10,956 nt of DNA. Origin: Verrucomicrobiota bacterium. Its GTDB lineage: Bacteria > Verrucomicrobiota > Verrucomicrobiia > Limisphaerales > UBA11358. Of this stretch, positions 1 to 6,860 are shown in pieces. Positions within the stretch are counted from its first letter, which is position 1. Each line of letters opens with the position of its first letter. The position numbers and the translations under genes were made by a program. The notes under the pieces are model-generated. The model was not told where the DNA came from and ran no database searches. It worked only from the letters and a program-made list of their open reading frames with translations. The stretch covers positions 1-10,956 of the forward strand of contig JAMFSG010000091.1 of assembly GCA_026225155.1 (NCBI GenBank), read 5' to 3'.

Positions 1-472
1 CGATGTTGTTGAATTTTTTGCCGCCGGAATCCACCTGTTTATACTTGGAAAGCCGCTTGAAAAATTCCACGCGATTTCCGTTCTTGCGCGGGTTGTAGCC
101 GCCGACCACAAAACTGCAGAATTTCTTTTTGGACGCCAAAATTTGGAGCGGGTCATCGTTCTGTTTCACCAGTTCCGCGCCGGTGCCATTGATGGCGTAA
201 TGCGACCATTGCAGGTGGCGCGGGTCGTCAACTTTGACGCAAGCAAGGGAATAATCGCACTCATTGTAATCCGGCAGGTCAGATTCCCAGGAATAAAAGA
301 TCTTCACTCCCGAATGCAGGCGATGCGAATCACCATAGCAGGAATAGATCAAAAAATCCGGCTGCTCGCACAATTCCACCTCAAACCGTTCGGACAATAA
401 TTTGAACAGATAATTATTGGTCTTTCTGAAATTGGGCGCGAAGTCGCAAAAATCAAGGCGGATTTTTCTCAT
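1..472 (-). CDS. GT10 family alpha-fucosyltransferase-like protein (partial, 3' end outside window)
   Basis: Reads leftward from ATG at 472-470 and is still open at position 1, giving 157 residues. An in-frame TGA at 476-474 immediately upstream fixes this start. The sequence resembles GT10 alpha-1,3/1,4-fucosyltransferases, which move L-fucose from GDP-fucose to a GlcNAc- or glucose-containing acceptor. Visible landmarks are PDFLIYSCYGDSH (residues 38-50), KIFYSWESDLPDYNECDYSL (57-76), KKKFCSFVVGG (115-125), and the donor-site block with R134, FFKRLSKYK (137-145) and VDSGGKKFNN (147-156). GT10 proteins usually run roughly 300-400 residues, so about half is missing. It is the last visible gene of the leftward glycosyltransferase run, 91 bp after the GT4 stop. 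No Shine-Dalgarno is evident. Family assignment is confident; acceptor and linkage are unknown. Confidence 0.85.
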   Translation of the reverse strand, partial: MRKIRLDFCDFAPNFRKTNNYLFKLLSERFEVELCEQPDFLIYSCYGDSHRLHSGVKIFYSWESDLPDYNECDYSLACVKVDDPRHLQWSHYAINGTGAELVKQNDDPLQILASKKKFCSFVVGGYNPRKNGNRVEFFKRLSKYKQVDSGGKKFNNI

Positions 473-563
473 TTCAAATGGCGTATTTCAACGCAAACAG
501 TTCAACAAGTTTCTTTTCCACCGGCAAGCCGATTGTGGTTGTGCCGACATCGTGAAATGAATT

Positions 564-1745
564 TTAGCCGCGTGATGGCAATGGAATTTCCAGCGAGGCG
601 AGCAGCGCGTCCCGATAATTTTTCCGCGAATAACGGGCGGCATATTTGCGGGCGGCGATGAAAAACCGTTCAGTTTCAACCGGCGAAAACGCGGCGGCTT
701 TTTGGATGCGATCAGCCAGTTGTGCGATATCGCCAGTTGGAAATAAAAGTCCCAAATCCTGTTCGCGCGTCAATTTGCCGAGCAATTGTTCGTCGGAAAC
801 AATGACCGGCTTGCCGGCCGCCATCGCGCGCGAAAGCACCCCGCTCGTCCCAAAATGGTTTAAATACGGCAGCAAGATGACATCGCTTGCTGCGAAACAA
901 TCTTTTTCTTCCGCCTCGGAAACGTAGCGGTTGATAAGTCGCGCGCGGTTTTGTTGGATCAGTTTTTCGAGGCCGCGCGCGGTTTCGCCGCCGGGATTTT
1001 GCTGACCGGCGCACAGCAAAAAAGCCGGTGAATTCACTGGCAATCGCAGCATTGCTTCAACGGCGAGATGCAAGCCTTTGCGCCGCGCGCCGGTGCCGTA
1101 AAAAAGCAAAACGCATTTTTCCGGCGGCAATTGCAATTGTTTTCGCGCAACGGCGCGGTCGCCGTCGTAACCGGACGGACACGGATCAGGCAGGAAAAAA
1201 ATCGGTGCGTTCGGAAATAAATATTGCTGTTCGCGCGCGAGGAATTCATCCACGAACAAAAGTTGCCTCAGCCAGCCTTGTTTCACGAGCCGTTCAAATC
1301 CGGTTTGTTTCAATAGGCGGTCGGGCGACCATTTCGACGCGGCCAAAAAACGCGGGCGATGATAAATTCCGCCGATGCGCCCGCGCAATTCCGGTGGCGG
1401 AAAAAAACCGAACGTCGCGCGCCGCCAGCAGTGCGAGGCGATTTCATCGAGCGCGCAGAGAAAAACATTCGCCGCGCCGCTTTGCTGAAGGCAGGTCGCG
1501 ACCGAGCCGGATTTTTGATCGCCGTGTCGTTGGCCGGAAGCGTCGTAGGCATTGATAAGCGCGACGGCAGATTGCAATTCGCCAAGTTGCTCGCGGACTT
1601 TTTGTTCATTTCCCGGATGCAAATCCACCGCGAGCGTCAGTTGCAAATTGGCCGACAGCAAATCCTCCGTGATGAAGCGCAGCCAGCCAAGATGATGTCC
1701 CTCGGTGCGCGGTTCGTAGAGCAATAGATGATTGCGGTCGGTCAT
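564..1745 (-). CDS. GT4-like (GT-B fold) glycosyltransferase
   Basis: This is a 393-residue protein with ATG at 1745-1743. The frame is open 23 codons further upstream, but that extension lies inside the preceding GT2 gene. The ATGA overlap with the GT2 stop (1744-1742) makes 1745 the likely translationally coupled start. The N-terminal half has the acceptor-side GHHLGWLRF motif (about residues 16-24). The C-terminal half has the donor-binding Rossmann domain: a VLLFYGTGARRKGL strand/loop, DVILLPYLNHFGTSGVLSRA with the GTSG loop at 299-302, then AMAAGKPVIVSD and a GLLFPTGD segment. This matches GT4-type transferases, although the usual E-x7-E near the nucleotide loop is not clear. It probably adds a sugar to a lipid-linked glycan at the cytoplasmic face of the inner membrane. 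The sugar is unknown. Confidence 0.85.
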   Translation of the reverse strand: MTDRNHLLLYEPRTEGHHLGWLRFITEDLLSANLQLTLAVDLHPGNEQKVREQLGELQSAVALINAYDASGQRHGDQKSGSVATCLQQSGAANVFLCALDEIASHCWRRATFGFFPPPELRGRIGGIYHRPRFLAASKWSPDRLLKQTGFERLVKQGWLRQLLFVDEFLAREQQYLFPNAPIFFLPDPCPSGYDGDRAVARKQLQLPPEKCVLLFYGTGARRKGLHLAVEAMLRLPVNSPAFLLCAGQQNPGGETARGLEKLIQQNRARLINRYVSEAEEKDCFAASDVILLPYLNHFGTSGVLSRAMAAGKPVIVSDEQLLGKLTREQDLGLLFPTGDIAQLADRIQKAAAFSPVETERFFIAARKYAARYSRKNYRDALLASLEIPLPSRG

Positions 1746-2512
1746 CGGGAAGCGGGCAATTGTGATTCGCGCACGCGAACGTAACGCAAAAAAGTGTAAA
1801 AGGCCGTCAGCCACGCGATGGTGAAACCTTGCCAGCCGTCGAGAAAACCGAGCCGGAAAAAATACGCGCGCAAAAATCTCCAGACCGGCCGCAGCAATAG
1901 ATCCAGAAACGTGACGCTCGATTTATTTTTGGCAGCGAGCCGGACAAAATCGTCGGCGTATTTCACGGTCTTGGCGATCTGATGGTTGATCGTCTCGGCG
2001 GAGTGATGTTGCAAATCCGAATGCAAACGGCCGATGGTTCCCGTCACTTCGAGTTTGGCGTGCGGTTCGTCGCCCGCCCAATGCGCCGCGCTGCGCCGCC
2101 ACAAACGCAGGACGCGGTCGGGATACCAATCGCCGTGGCGGATCCAGCGTCCGCAATAAAAAGTGCAGCGGGGAAATTCGTAGGCGGCGTGCGGAATTTT
2201 TTGCGCCGCGAGCAAGCAGGAAATTTCATTTTGCAATTCCGGTGTGACAACTTCGTCCGCATCGAGATTGAGCAGCCACGGTTGCGTGCATTTTTCCGCG
2301 ACGGAATTTTTCTGGCCGATAAAACCTTTCCACGGCTCGCGAAAAACTTTTGCGCCAAATTCCCCGGCGATTTTATCCGTGCCATCGTTCACTTCCGCAT
2401 TAAGCACAATGACGATTTCCGCCGACCAGCCAGCCACACTTTCCAAAGTGCGCCGGATGCGGTGCGCCTCGTTGCCGGCCACCAGGCAGATGGAAATCGG
2501 CAGGCGGTTCAT
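1742..2512 (-). CDS. GT2 family glycosyltransferase, WaaE/KdtX-like (LPS core type)
   Basis: This 256-residue protein starts with MNRLPISICLVAGNEAHRI, typical of GT-A GT2 transferases. The metal/nucleotide-sugar motif NLDADE lies at about 82-87 (D84, D86). A later block, YCGRWIRHGDWYPDRVLRLW, and the basic, hydrophobic C-terminus (about 200-250, with LLRPVWRFLRAYFFRLG and GFTIAWLTAFYTFLRY) are typical of the WaaE/KdtX group. Known members of that group transfer glucose to inner-core heptose of lipopolysaccharide. The C-terminus probably sits against the inner membrane. Its stop overlaps the next gene's start (ATGA, 1745-1742), and a 10-codon ORF overlaps its own start the same way. With the adjacent GT9 this suggests core-oligosaccharide assembly; substrate specificity is inferred. 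Confidence 0.88.
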   Translation of the reverse strand: MNRLPISICLVAGNEAHRIRRTLESVAGWSAEIVIVLNAEVNDGTDKIAGEFGAKVFREPWKGFIGQKNSVAEKCTQPWLLNLDADEVVTPELQNEISCLLAAQKIPHAAYEFPRCTFYCGRWIRHGDWYPDRVLRLWRRSAAHWAGDEPHAKLEVTGTIGRLHSDLQHHSAETINHQIAKTVKYADDFVRLAAKNKSSVTFLDLLLRPVWRFLRAYFFRLGFLDGWQGFTIAWLTAFYTFLRYVRVRESQLPASR

Positions 2513-2541
2513 CGCGCGATGAGGTTGGCGGATTCAGTCAT
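2509..2541 (-). other. Possible 10-codon leader ORF coupled to the GT2 gene
   Basis: An ATG at 2541-2539 opens a 10-residue frame (MTESANLIAR) that ends in TGA at 2511-2509. That stop overlaps the GT2 start codon (ATG 2512-2510) in an ATGA arrangement identical to the GT2/GT4 junction. It could feed ribosomes to GT2 by termination-reinitiation, or it could be chance. No good Shine-Dalgarno precedes either start. Confidence 0.25.
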
Positions 2542-2596
2542 GGCAAAATAAAATCTCGCGCAGCTTAACTTCCCGCGCGCCGCCGCAAAAGAAATT

Positions 2597-3640
2597 TCAC
2601 CGGACGGACAGGGCGGATTCCGCCGCGCGGACGAGTTCCGCGGTGGCGATGTTGCCGAGAAAATTTTCGCCGGGATTATTCGTGCCCGTGACGATGTGAT
2701 ATTTTTCGCCGACGGGAACCCAGTCGCGCAAGCCGGGCCCCGGCCAGAACCAGGTGACGGTCGGCGTCTGCGTCATCACCGCAAGATGCAGCGTGCCGGT
2801 GTTGCCGCAAAAATGCAGCGCGCTGTGTTTGATGACGGCGGCGATTTGCATCAGGTTCAGATTTCCGGCAAAAACGCGCCACGGTTTTTGCGGCAGCAAC
2901 GCGAGCAGTTCCGCCATTTTCTTTTGTTCGCGTTCCGTCGGCGCACAGGACAAAACGATTTTTTTATCGGGAAATTTTTGGTTGAGCGCGGCGATCAATT
3001 CCACCAGTTGCGCCGGCGACAGTTCGCGATGATCGGCGGTCGTGAACGGGCTGATGTGAAAATACGTTCCCGCATCGGCCCCGGAAATTTCCGCCGCGCG
3101 CAAATTTTCCGGATCAATTGCCACATGAAATTCCGGCGCGGTAAATGGAAATCCGGATTTTTCTAGACAACGACAACGCTGGACATAGACCGGTTCTTCG
3201 CCAAACGGATGCTGGACGTGCGCGGTGAACATTCGTCGCCAGAACGGCGGGCCGCCGTCGTCCGGCAGACGGCCGAGCCGTTCGCGCGCGCCGCTCAAAA
3301 ACGTCAGCCAGCTTGACCGATCCGAGCCGTTGAGATTGATGAGCACGTCAAATTTTTCCCGCCGCAAACGCGAAACCATTTGGAAATTTTCGCGCAACGT
3401 CGCGTGACGTGGAAAACGCATGTAACCCCAAACGTGATCCACCCACGGCACGCATTCCATGAACGACGTGATGTGCGACGCGACGGCGACGTGCAATTCC
3501 GCCGCCGGATACGCCTGCCGCACCAGCCACAGCGCGGGCAGCAAATGCACCGTGTCGCCCAAAAAACCGAGGTCGAGCACCATGACTTTTTTCGCGGTGC
3601 GCGTGCGGGCGAAAAAACTTTTCGTTTCCGTTGCAGACAT
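2597..3640 (-). CDS. GT9 family heptosyltransferase-like glycosyltransferase
   Basis: The frame is open up to an ATG at 3799, but the ATG at 3640-3638 (protein starting MSATETKSFF, 347 residues) is preferred. It puts the first Rossmann strand (VMVLDLGFLGDTVHLLPAL, about residues 19-37, with G28-D29) near the N-terminus as in the family, and it leaves room for a divergent promoter. The C-terminal domain has HISPFTTADHRELSP, then the nucleotide-sugar site FCGNTGTLHLAV (N280-T281-G282, H285) followed by PTVTWFWPGPGLRDWVPVG. GT9 enzymes add ADP-heptose to the lipopolysaccharide inner core. The family usually has aspartate where N280 stands, so the substrate or activity may differ. It heads the leftward transferase run, followed 84 bp later by the GT2 gene. 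Confidence 0.87.
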   Translation of the reverse strand: MSATETKSFFARTRTAKKVMVLDLGFLGDTVHLLPALWLVRQAYPAAELHVAVASHITSFMECVPWVDHVWGYMRFPRHATLRENFQMVSRLRREKFDVLINLNGSDRSSWLTFLSGARERLGRLPDDGGPPFWRRMFTAHVQHPFGEEPVYVQRCRCLEKSGFPFTAPEFHVAIDPENLRAAEISGADAGTYFHISPFTTADHRELSPAQLVELIAALNQKFPDKKIVLSCAPTEREQKKMAELLALLPQKPWRVFAGNLNLMQIAAVIKHSALHFCGNTGTLHLAVMTQTPTVTWFWPGPGLRDWVPVGEKYHIVTGTNNPGENFLGNIATAELVRAAESALSVR

Positions 3641-3704
3641 CAGCAACAGCCTAGCGCGGCGGATGAACGGAACAAGTTGGAATCGCACACGCCGGCAAAT
3701 TGAT

Positions 3705-3734
3705 TTGACAAAACTTGCGGCGGGAACCGATGCT
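3705..3734 (+). promoter_or_regulatory. Candidate promoter for the rightward glycan genes
   Basis: The 161-bp region between the divergent GT9 (start 3640) and GT61 (start 3802) genes must carry their promoters if both starts are right. A perfect TTGACA stands at 3705-3710, but the best -10 match about 18 nt later (GATGCT, 3729-3734) is poor. The spacer and -10 are weak, so this is tentative. No equally good leftward promoter was found by eye. Confidence 0.25.
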
Positions 3735-3801
3735 TTCTCCCACCGTGGAATTTTTCTGAAACGCCGTTCCAAGTTTTCTCGCGTTAAAAACCCGGACAAA
3801 T

Positions 3802-4833
3802 ATGCGATCCATTTTTCCTTTTTTCTGGCGACCGGCCGGCGTGGTCTCCTCGCTGGCTGAACTGCCGGTTCCGGACAAAGTGCTCGCCATCAAAGACGTT
3901 TCAATTTCCGTCAGCGGGGAAAAATCCGGCGAACATCCATTGTTGGTCGCGGAATTGGCGGGCGGCAAAATCATCGGTGACCTGCGGCTGGCAACCACCA
4001 GTGACGATGTGGTGATCGGTGGCGTGCAGACCGTGTTCGCCTGCGACGATTTGCCAAATCATTATGCGTTGCGGCGGCGGCGTTTTCGGATTCCCAAATA
4101 TCGGCTCGGCAAGGCGCTGCTTTTGGGCGCGGCGAACAGCGACAATTATTACGCGTGGCTGCTCGAAAGTCTGCCGCGCTGGAAAATGATGCTGGCGGCG
4201 GATCATCGCGAATACGATTATGTTTTGCTGCACAGTCGGGCTTTGAAATTTCAGGACGAAATTCTGGATCGCATGAAAATTCCGGCGGAAAAGCGCTTGC
4301 GCTGCGGCAAGGGATTCGTGCATCAATTTGAGCGGCTCGTGGTGCCGGCGATGCCTTATGCCTTGCGCCAAATCGCGCCGTGGACTTGCGATTATGTCCG
4401 TTCGCTTTTTCCCGATCGCACCGGCGGCCCGGAAAAGATTTATCTCGCCCGCCGCGGCAGCCCGCGTCGGCGGCTGGTCAATGAAACGGAACTGGAAACG
4501 CAGCTTCACGCTTTGGGATTTGTTTCCGTCCAGCCGGAAAATTTGTCCGTCGCGGAGCAGGCGAAGTTATTCGGCTCGGCAAAATGCGTCGTCGCCTCGC
4601 ACGGGGCGGGATTGGTGAACCTGGCTTTTGCCGCGCCCGGCACGCTACTTGTTGAATTATTTCACCCGGACATTCTCCGCCCGACTTACAAGAATCTCGC
4701 CGCCGCGTGCGGCTTGCGTTACGTCGGACTTATCGGACGGCACGCCGAAAAATCGCCGGCCCGAAACGAAAATGAAACGGAATTTGAAATTGATGTGCCC
4801 ACGGTCATTCAAACTCTCGCGGGAAATCGTTAA
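3802..4833 (+). CDS. GT61 family glycosyltransferase
   Basis: This 343-residue protein begins at ATG 3802 (MRSIFPFFWRP). GT61 (formerly DUF563) is recognised from the C-terminal half. It has IYLARRGSPRRRLVNE (about 213-228, the R...R.lvNE motif), then VVASHGAGLVNLAF with H267-G268-A269-G270, and PGTLLVELFHP (279-289). The N-terminal part carries a segment (NSDNYYAWLLESLPRWKMML) like the N-y-hwl.e.LpRl motif common in the family. GT61 proteins build capsular or surface polysaccharides from nucleotide sugars (xylosyltransferases in plants); the donor here cannot be told. It opens the rightward operon, 97 bp upstream of the ABC exporter, and is divergent from the GT9-GT2-GT4-GT10 group, so both arms probably serve one glycan. 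Confidence 0.88.
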   Translation: MRSIFPFFWRPAGVVSSLAELPVPDKVLAIKDVSISVSGEKSGEHPLLVAELAGGKIIGDLRLATTSDDVVIGGVQTVFACDDLPNHYALRRRRFRIPKYRLGKALLLGAANSDNYYAWLLESLPRWKMMLAADHREYDYVLLHSRALKFQDEILDRMKIPAEKRLRCGKGFVHQFERLVVPAMPYALRQIAPWTCDYVRSLFPDRTGGPEKIYLARRGSPRRRLVNETELETQLHALGFVSVQPENLSVAEQAKLFGSAKCVVASHGAGLVNLAFAAPGTLLVELFHPDILRPTYKNLAAACGLRYVGLIGRHAEKSPARNENETEFEIDVPTVIQTLAGNR

Positions 4834-4863
4834 TTGAAATAGCGCGGCGATAAATGAAAATCT

Positions 4864-4913
4864 CGCCAGCCGGTGATTCACCGGAAAATTTCTCGCGCGC
4901 GGCGCGGCTGGCG
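4864..4913 (+). repeat. Nested competing hairpins upstream of the ABC exporter
   Basis: The 97-bp gap between the GT61 and ABC genes contains two alternative structures. One is a compact palindrome, CCGGTGA-T-TCACCGG, at 4870-4884. The other is an outer perfect 8-bp pair, CGCCAGCC (4864-4871) with GGCTGGCG (4906-4913). The two share bases 4870-4871, so they compete unless one pair is lost. No T-run follows, so this is not a classical terminator. It could be a structured 5' leader or an RNA-processing site, or simply a consequence of high GC content. Confidence 0.35.
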
Positions 4914-4930
4914 GACATAATTCCATCCTC

Positions 4931-6748
4931 GTGATTCTTTTTCTTCGCAAAATCTGGGAACTCGCGCGGCCATACAAACTCCGGCTGTTCCTCGGCGTGC
5001 TGACCGGCGTGCTCAACGGCTTTATCTTCTCGTTGATGATTGCCACGGCGATGTTTGTTTATGCCGCCATGTTTCCCTCGAAAAATGCCGATGCTTCGCA
5101 ACTGCCGATCAAGCACCTGCCGGAATTCGCTCAAAACTGGTTTTTCAGCGCGCGCGACGGACTGGCCAATGGCTTGCATACCCACCCCGCCGCCGTGTGG
5201 GCAATGATCCTGTTGATCCCGATCATTTCATTGTTACGCGGCATTACGGGCTATTTGAACGTCTATCTTTTGCAATGGGTTGGCAGCCGCGCCGTTGCGG
5301 ATTTGCGGACAAAACTGTTCGCGCACCTGCTTGATTTGTCCGCCGGATTTTACACCGAAAATGCCACCGGCAAACTCGTCTCGCGCGTGATGAATGACAC
5401 GCAGGCGCTGCAAACCATTTTGACCAACGCGACCTCGGTCATCGTCCGCGATCCCATGGCGCTCATCACCGTGCTGGGTTTTCTGTTTTGGCAACAACCG
5501 AAATTGTCATTGATCGCCTTGGTTGTTCTGCCCGCCTGCATTATTCCCATCGCGATTTACAGCCGCAAAATCCGCCGTTCCAGCCGCGAAGCGCAAGCAC
5601 AGGCGGCGGAACTCACCCAAACCATGACGGAAGGTTTCACCGGCCATCGCGTCATCAAAGCTTACAACCTCGAAAAAATCGTCGCGGAAAAATTTCGCGA
5701 AACCACCCGCCGTTCCGTCAACCTTATCATGCGCATCACGCGCGCCACGGAAATTCCCAGCGCCATCATCGAATTTTTTGGCGCTTGTGGCATCGCCTTG
5801 CTGCTCATCTATCTTATCAAATTTGCTGGCGCCCAATCCCAGCCCGCGGACTTCATCCAACTCTTGGTTTCCATCATCGCCATTTATCAGCCGCTGAAAA
5901 ATCTCACGCGCCTGCAAAATCAAATCGTCCAGGCCCGCGCCGCCACGGAACGCGTTTTCGAAATGCTCGCCACGAAAAATTCCGTGCCCGAACCCGTTCA
6001 GCCAAAAATGCTCCACGCCGCGAATGCCGACATCCAATTCGAAAATGTAAGTTTCAATTACGGCGAAAAAGTCATCCTGCAAAACATCAATCTCGACATC
6101 AAAGCCGGCCAGCTCGTCGCGTTCGTCGGCAAAACCGGTTCCGGCAAAACCACTCTCGCCAATCTGCTGCTGCGTTTTTACGATCCCGCCGGCGGCGCGA
6201 TAAAAATCGGCGGCGTGGATCTGCGCGAATTTTCCACGCGCGACCTGCGCCAACAAATGGCCGTGGTCTCGCAGGAAAACGTTTTGTTCAACGATACGAT
6301 TCAACGAAACATTGAGTTTGGTCGGCTTGGTGCAACGAACGACGAAATCATTGCCGCCGCAAAATTTGCCAAGGCGGACGAATTCATCGCGCAAAAACCC
6401 GAGGGCTTCGACACGATCATCGGCGAAAAAGGCGTCACGCTTTCCGGCGGACAACGCCAGCGTCTCGCCATCGCGCGCGCGGTTTTGCGCAACGCGCCGA
6501 TCCTGATTTTGGATGAGGCCACCAGCGCGCTCGACACCGAAGTTGAACGCCAAGTGCAGGCGGAATTCGACAAGCTCATGGAAGGCCGCACGACGTTTTG
6601 CATCGCACATCGCCTCTCGACCATTTTACACGCCGATATGATTGTTGTTTTAGAACAAGGTAAAATTGCCGAAACGGGCACGCACGATGAACTGGTGCAA
6701 CACGGCGGTATCTACAAAAAACTTTACGAAATGCAATTCTCGGTGTGA
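4931..6748 (+). CDS. MsbA-type ABC exporter (fused membrane and ATPase domains)
   Basis: This 605-residue half-transporter starts at GTG 4931, directly leading into an amphipathic N-terminus and the first membrane segment (LRLFLGVLTGVLNGFIFSLM). Residues 1 to about 340 form the six-helix type I exporter domain, including the EGFTGHRVIKAYNLEK coupling region. The ATPase domain is complete: A-loop Y377, Walker A GKTGSGKTT (400-408), Q-loop Q448, signature LSGGQ (504-508), Walker B ILILDE with D528/E529, and switch histidine H560 (IAHRLSTI). It should act as a homodimer in the inner membrane. MsbA and relatives flip lipid A-core or other lipid-linked glycans to the periplasmic leaflet, which suits the surrounding glycosyltransferases. 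Multidrug or polysaccharide export remains possible because the fold alone does not define the cargo. It is followed by a hairpin/terminator element. Confidence 0.92.
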   Translation: MILFLRKIWELARPYKLRLFLGVLTGVLNGFIFSLMIATAMFVYAAMFPSKNADASQLPIKHLPEFAQNWFFSARDGLANGLHTHPAAVWAMILLIPIISLLRGITGYLNVYLLQWVGSRAVADLRTKLFAHLLDLSAGFYTENATGKLVSRVMNDTQALQTILTNATSVIVRDPMALITVLGFLFWQQPKLSLIALVVLPACIIPIAIYSRKIRRSSREAQAQAAELTQTMTEGFTGHRVIKAYNLEKIVAEKFRETTRRSVNLIMRITRATEIPSAIIEFFGACGIALLLIYLIKFAGAQSQPADFIQLLVSIIAIYQPLKNLTRLQNQIVQARAATERVFEMLATKNSVPEPVQPKMLHAANADIQFENVSFNYGEKVILQNINLDIKAGQLVAFVGKTGSGKTTLANLLLRFYDPAGGAIKIGGVDLREFSTRDLRQQMAVVSQENVLFNDTIQRNIEFGRLGATNDEIIAAAKFAKADEFIAQKPEGFDTIIGEKGVTLSGGQRQRLAIARAVLRNAPILILDEATSALDTEVERQVQAEFDKLMEGRTTFCIAHRLSTILHADMIVVLEQGKIAETGTHDELVQHGGIYKKLYEMQFSV

Positions 6749-6761
6749 ATGAAGGTTTTTT

Positions 6762-6838
6762 AATAAGGAAAGCAGGAAAACAGGAAGAGGATTTGCAAAT
6801 CCTGTTTTTTTGGTTCCTGCTTTCCTGCTTTCCTTATT
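6762..6838 (+). repeat. Large 25-bp inverted repeat enclosing a palindrome and T-run
   Basis: Arms at 6762-6786 and 6814-6838 are reverse complements at 24 of 25 positions (outer part AATAAGGAAAGCAGGAAA; A-C mismatch at arm position 19). Each arm is itself an imperfect tandem of a GGAAAGCA-like unit. The 27-bp interior holds a perfect 16-bp palindrome (6788-6803) and seven T residues. It lies entirely between the ABC and GT9 coding regions. A single-arm duplication, a non-autonomous mobile repeat, or an elaborate transcriptional attenuator would all give this. Whether it is a genome-wide repeat family cannot be judged from one copy. Confidence 0.75.
6788..6811 (+). terminator. Candidate rho-independent terminator after the ABC exporter
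   Basis: AGGATT-TGCA-AATCCT (6788-6803) followed by G and seven T (6805-6811) lies 40 bp past the ABC stop on the coding strand. The stem is short and A/T-rich. An alternative stem ACAGGA (6780-6785) with TCCTGT (6800-6805) also abuts the T-run. It would separate exporter transcription from the downstream GT9, but the strength is doubtful. Confidence 0.45.
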
Positions 6839-6860
6839 CGTTTTGGTTTTTGATCAAAAC

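Noticed and set aside
1028..1555. 175-codon plus-strand open frame
   Set aside because: Antisense to the GT4 gene, very Arg/Ala-rich, with no motif.
3641..3799. Upstream extension of the leftward GT9 to ATG 3799
   Set aside because: It would add 53 basic residues before the normal family N-terminus and would leave only two bases between divergent start codons, with no room for promoters.
5488..6315. 275-codon plus-strand open frame
   Set aside because: Out-of-frame overlap with the ABC exporter. The translation is rich in Arg, His and Pro, as expected of a shifted coding frame.
5507..6610. Long 367-codon open frame on the minus strand
   Set aside because: It lies wholly opposite the ABC exporter, whose family motifs are complete, and its translation shows no recognisable domain. 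It is a shadow of biased codon use.
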